A stretch of DNA of 6,554 nucleotides from Erysipelotrichaceae bacterium (GTDB lineage Bacteria; Bacillota_I; Bacilli_A; Erysipelotrichales; Coprobacillaceae), in NCBI GenBank assembly GCA_021202205.1, contig JAJQDJ010000285.1, positions 1 to 6,554 of the forward strand, read 5' to 3'. A model generated the notes under the pieces. The model was given only the letters and a program-made list of their open reading frames with translations. It had not been told where the DNA came from and ran no database searches. The position numbers and the translations under genes were made by a program. Below, piece after piece: positions 5,056 through 6,554 of this stretch. Position 1 is the first letter of the stretch, and each line of letters opens with the position of its first letter.

Positions 5056-6439
5056 GTTCTGTCAATTCTCTTGCAATATCATCTTTAATAGTAACACCCT
5101 CAGATTCAAGCTCGGCAATCTTGTCTGCAAATTGAGGTAAATATTTCTTATGAGCGATGAGTAATTCGTCTAACACACGTTTGGCATCAGCACCTGCTAC
5201 AACTTGTGGATTTAATGTAAATGCTTGTAAAGCTAAACCATAATTACCTGTCACTGCTGCTTCTTCAACACATAATTCCATATTTTTCATGCATTGCAAC
5301 CATCCTCTTTCAGCTGGTTGTAAAGGTCCAAAAGCAATAGCTTGAGCACCAGTAATACCTACATGAGCTGATACCTCTACAGCTACTTCTGGTGGTAAAT
5401 CAGGTATCGCACCATTGTTTCTCGTTGTTAAAACAATATGTGTATTAGAATCATTATAAATAGAAGCAATTGTTTCACATGCTGCATCACTATAATGAGC
5501 TCCACCACGTTTTGTTAATTGTTCTGGTTTATAATTTAATTTTGGATCCTTATATAATTCAAATAATTCAGCTTCAGTTTCTTTAACTTGTTGAGCACGT
5601 GTACCAACAGTATTAAATTCTTCTAAAGCATGTGCTAACATTTCTTGTTCTCTATAATAATATCTATGATATCCACAAGGAATCATTTTCATTTGATCTA
5701 ATTGTTCTTTAAAATATGGAACATCAAAAATGTTAGCTGGTCTTCCAGCATCTTCGCTTTCAAACATTGCATCAATAATATCTTGAGTCACTTCTTTACC
5801 TGTTTCATCAAAGACCTTGTGCCAATGAAAATGATTTAATCCTGCAAACTTATAAGTTAATTGTTCAGGTGTTTTGCCAATAGTTGCTGGTTCATTAAGC
5901 ATAGCATTAACAGGTACATTACATAAGCCAACAACCTTTTCCCAATTGCCATATCTTAAAACTGATTCAGTCACCATACCACTAGGATTTGTAAAGTTAA
6001 TTAACCATGCATCAGGACATAATTCTTTCATATCTTCAACAATGCTTAAAATAACAGGAATTGTTCTAAAAGCCTTAAACATACCACCAGCACCATTTGT
6101 TTCTTGTCCTAACATACCATATGATAAAGGAATACGTTCATCTTTAATACGTGCATTAAGTAATCCAACTCTAAATTGTGTTGTGACAAAATCAGCACCT
6201 GGTAAAGCTTCTCTTCTATCTAAAGTTAAATGAACTTTAACATCATAAGGAGTTGCATCCCACATACGTTGAGCCATAGCGCCAACGATTTCCATCTTTT
6301 CTTTACCTTCTTCAATATCAACTAACCAAATTTCTTTAATTGGAAGTTGATCATATCTCTTAATAAATCCTTCCATTAATTCTGGTGTATAACTACTTCC
6401 ACCACCAATAGTAACAATTTTAACTGGTTTCTTTTCCAT
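5045..6439 (-). CDS. 6-phospho-beta-glucosidase, glycoside hydrolase family 4 (CelF/LicH type, NAD- and Mn-dependent)
   Basis: GH4 enzymes cleave phosphorylated glucosides by transient NAD+-mediated oxidation at C3 and elimination, using a divalent metal. This 464-residue protein has the Rossmann motif GGGSSYTPEL at 12-21 and an acidic residue, Asp41, after the second strand. QFRVG is at 88-92, GQETNGAGG at 111-119 and NFTNPSG at 148-154. The likely metal ligands are Cys173 and His203 (in GLNHFHW). The tetrapeptide CNVP at 173-176 is the form known from phospho-beta-glucosidases; phospho-alpha-glucosidases and alpha-galactosidases carry CDMP or CHS-type motifs. Tyrosines in GYHRYYYREQE (256-266) are candidates for the catalytic base. 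HYSDAA at 315-320 and the NNGAIPDLPPEVAVEV block at 341-356 complete the family pattern. It has no signal peptide, so it is cytoplasmic and fed by a PTS. The ATG at 6437-6439 has AGGAGG (6453-6448) at an 8-base spacer. It has its own terminator, so it is the last gene of its transcript; upstream genes lie outside the window. Confidence 0.93.
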   Translation of the reverse strand: MEKKPVKIVTIGGGSSYTPELMEGFIKRYDQLPIKEIWLVDIEEGKEKMEIVGAMAQRMWDATPYDVKVHLTLDRREALPGADFVTTQFRVGLLNARIKDERIPLSYGMLGQETNGAGGMFKAFRTIPVILSIVEDMKELCPDAWLINFTNPSGMVTESVLRYGNWEKVVGLCNVPVNAMLNEPATIGKTPEQLTYKFAGLNHFHWHKVFDETGKEVTQDIIDAMFESEDAGRPANIFDVPYFKEQLDQMKMIPCGYHRYYYREQEMLAHALEEFNTVGTRAQQVKETEAELFELYKDPKLNYKPEQLTKRGGAHYSDAACETIASIYNDSNTHIVLTTRNNGAIPDLPPEVAVEVSAHVGITGAQAIAFGPLQPAERGWLQCMKNMELCVEEAAVTGNYGLALQAFTLNPQVVAGADAKRVLDELLIAHKKYLPQFADKIAELESEGVTIKDDIARELTEQGL

Positions 6440-6554
6440 GTGATCTTCCTCCTATATTTGTCTATATTCTACACGATTTTTTATTTGATAAAAAGGCATT
6501 TAAGTCAATGTCATTAAGTTTATTTTTAAGAAATTATATGTTAATGACTTTACG
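6440..6554 (-). promoter_or_regulatory. Upstream region of the GH4 gene with weak promoter candidates
   Basis: About 115 bases hold no gene apart from the GH4 ribosome site (AGGAGG, 6453-6448). A -10-like TAGAAT lies at 6471-6466 with only a poor -35 (TTTTTA, 6494-6489). A perfect TATAAT lies at 6538-6533, but its -35 would fall beyond the window edge. A TTGACT further down has no good -10 at normal spacing. The true promoter cannot be decided; expression from an upstream operon is also possible. Confidence 0.35.
6510..6548. repeat. 8-bp inverted repeat upstream of GH4
   Basis: GTCATTAA (6510-6517) and TTAATGAC (6541-6548) are exact inverse complements separated by 23 bases, flanking the TATAAT at 6533-6538. 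This could be a pair of operator half-sites or a weak hairpin; in AT-rich sequence chance is also possible. Confidence 0.3.

Noticed and set aside
5874..6233. 119-residue plus-strand open frame
   Set aside because: It is antisense to the GH4 gene in a region dense with family motifs, with no ribosome site and no recognisable domain.

Overview
The window is AT-rich and gene-dense, with every recognisable gene on the minus strand, good AGGAGG-type ribosome binding sites and simple hairpin/T-tract terminators. This suggests a low-GC Bacillota, perhaps a gut organism related to the Erysipelotrichales or Clostridia. The taxonomic placement is inference from composition and protein style only. The intact genes end in TAA or TAG, and the intact glycosidase at 2682-4145 encodes about a dozen tryptophans with no in-frame TGA, so the standard bacterial code (TGA = stop) applies.

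Reading in the direction of transcription (high to low coordinates): (1) 6439-5045 is a GH4 NAD/Mn-dependent 6-phospho-beta-glucosidase. It ends in a terminator whose 5' arm includes the last codons and the stop codon. (2) A promoter with a 15-bp perfect palindrome over its -35 box starts a two-gene operon: a Cof-type HAD sugar phosphatase (4962-4147) and, one base later, a GH1 6-phospho-beta-glucosidase (4145-2682), followed by a clean terminator at 2650-2675. (3) A separate promoter starts a SWI2/SNF2 ATPase gene (2565-298) that overlaps the start of a SWIM zinc-finger protein gene (305-15).

The carbohydrate half fits intracellular use of beta-glucosides such as cellobiose, taken up and phosphorylated by a PTS that is not in this window. 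GH4 and GH1 enzymes cleave phospho-beta-glucosides by unrelated mechanisms, and the HAD phosphatase may act on sugar phosphates from the same pathway.

The main unusual feature is the SNF2-SWIM half, which looks like a decaying module. The SNF2 reading frame carries an in-frame TGA where a conserved Trp is expected (1777-1779). It also has an apparent in-frame internal deletion of roughly 100-130 codons that removes helicase motif IV (junction near 664-675). The downstream SWIM gene stops after about 96 codons, before its zinc-binding motif. I see no CRISPR, tRNA, rRNA, insertion sequence or convincing new system.
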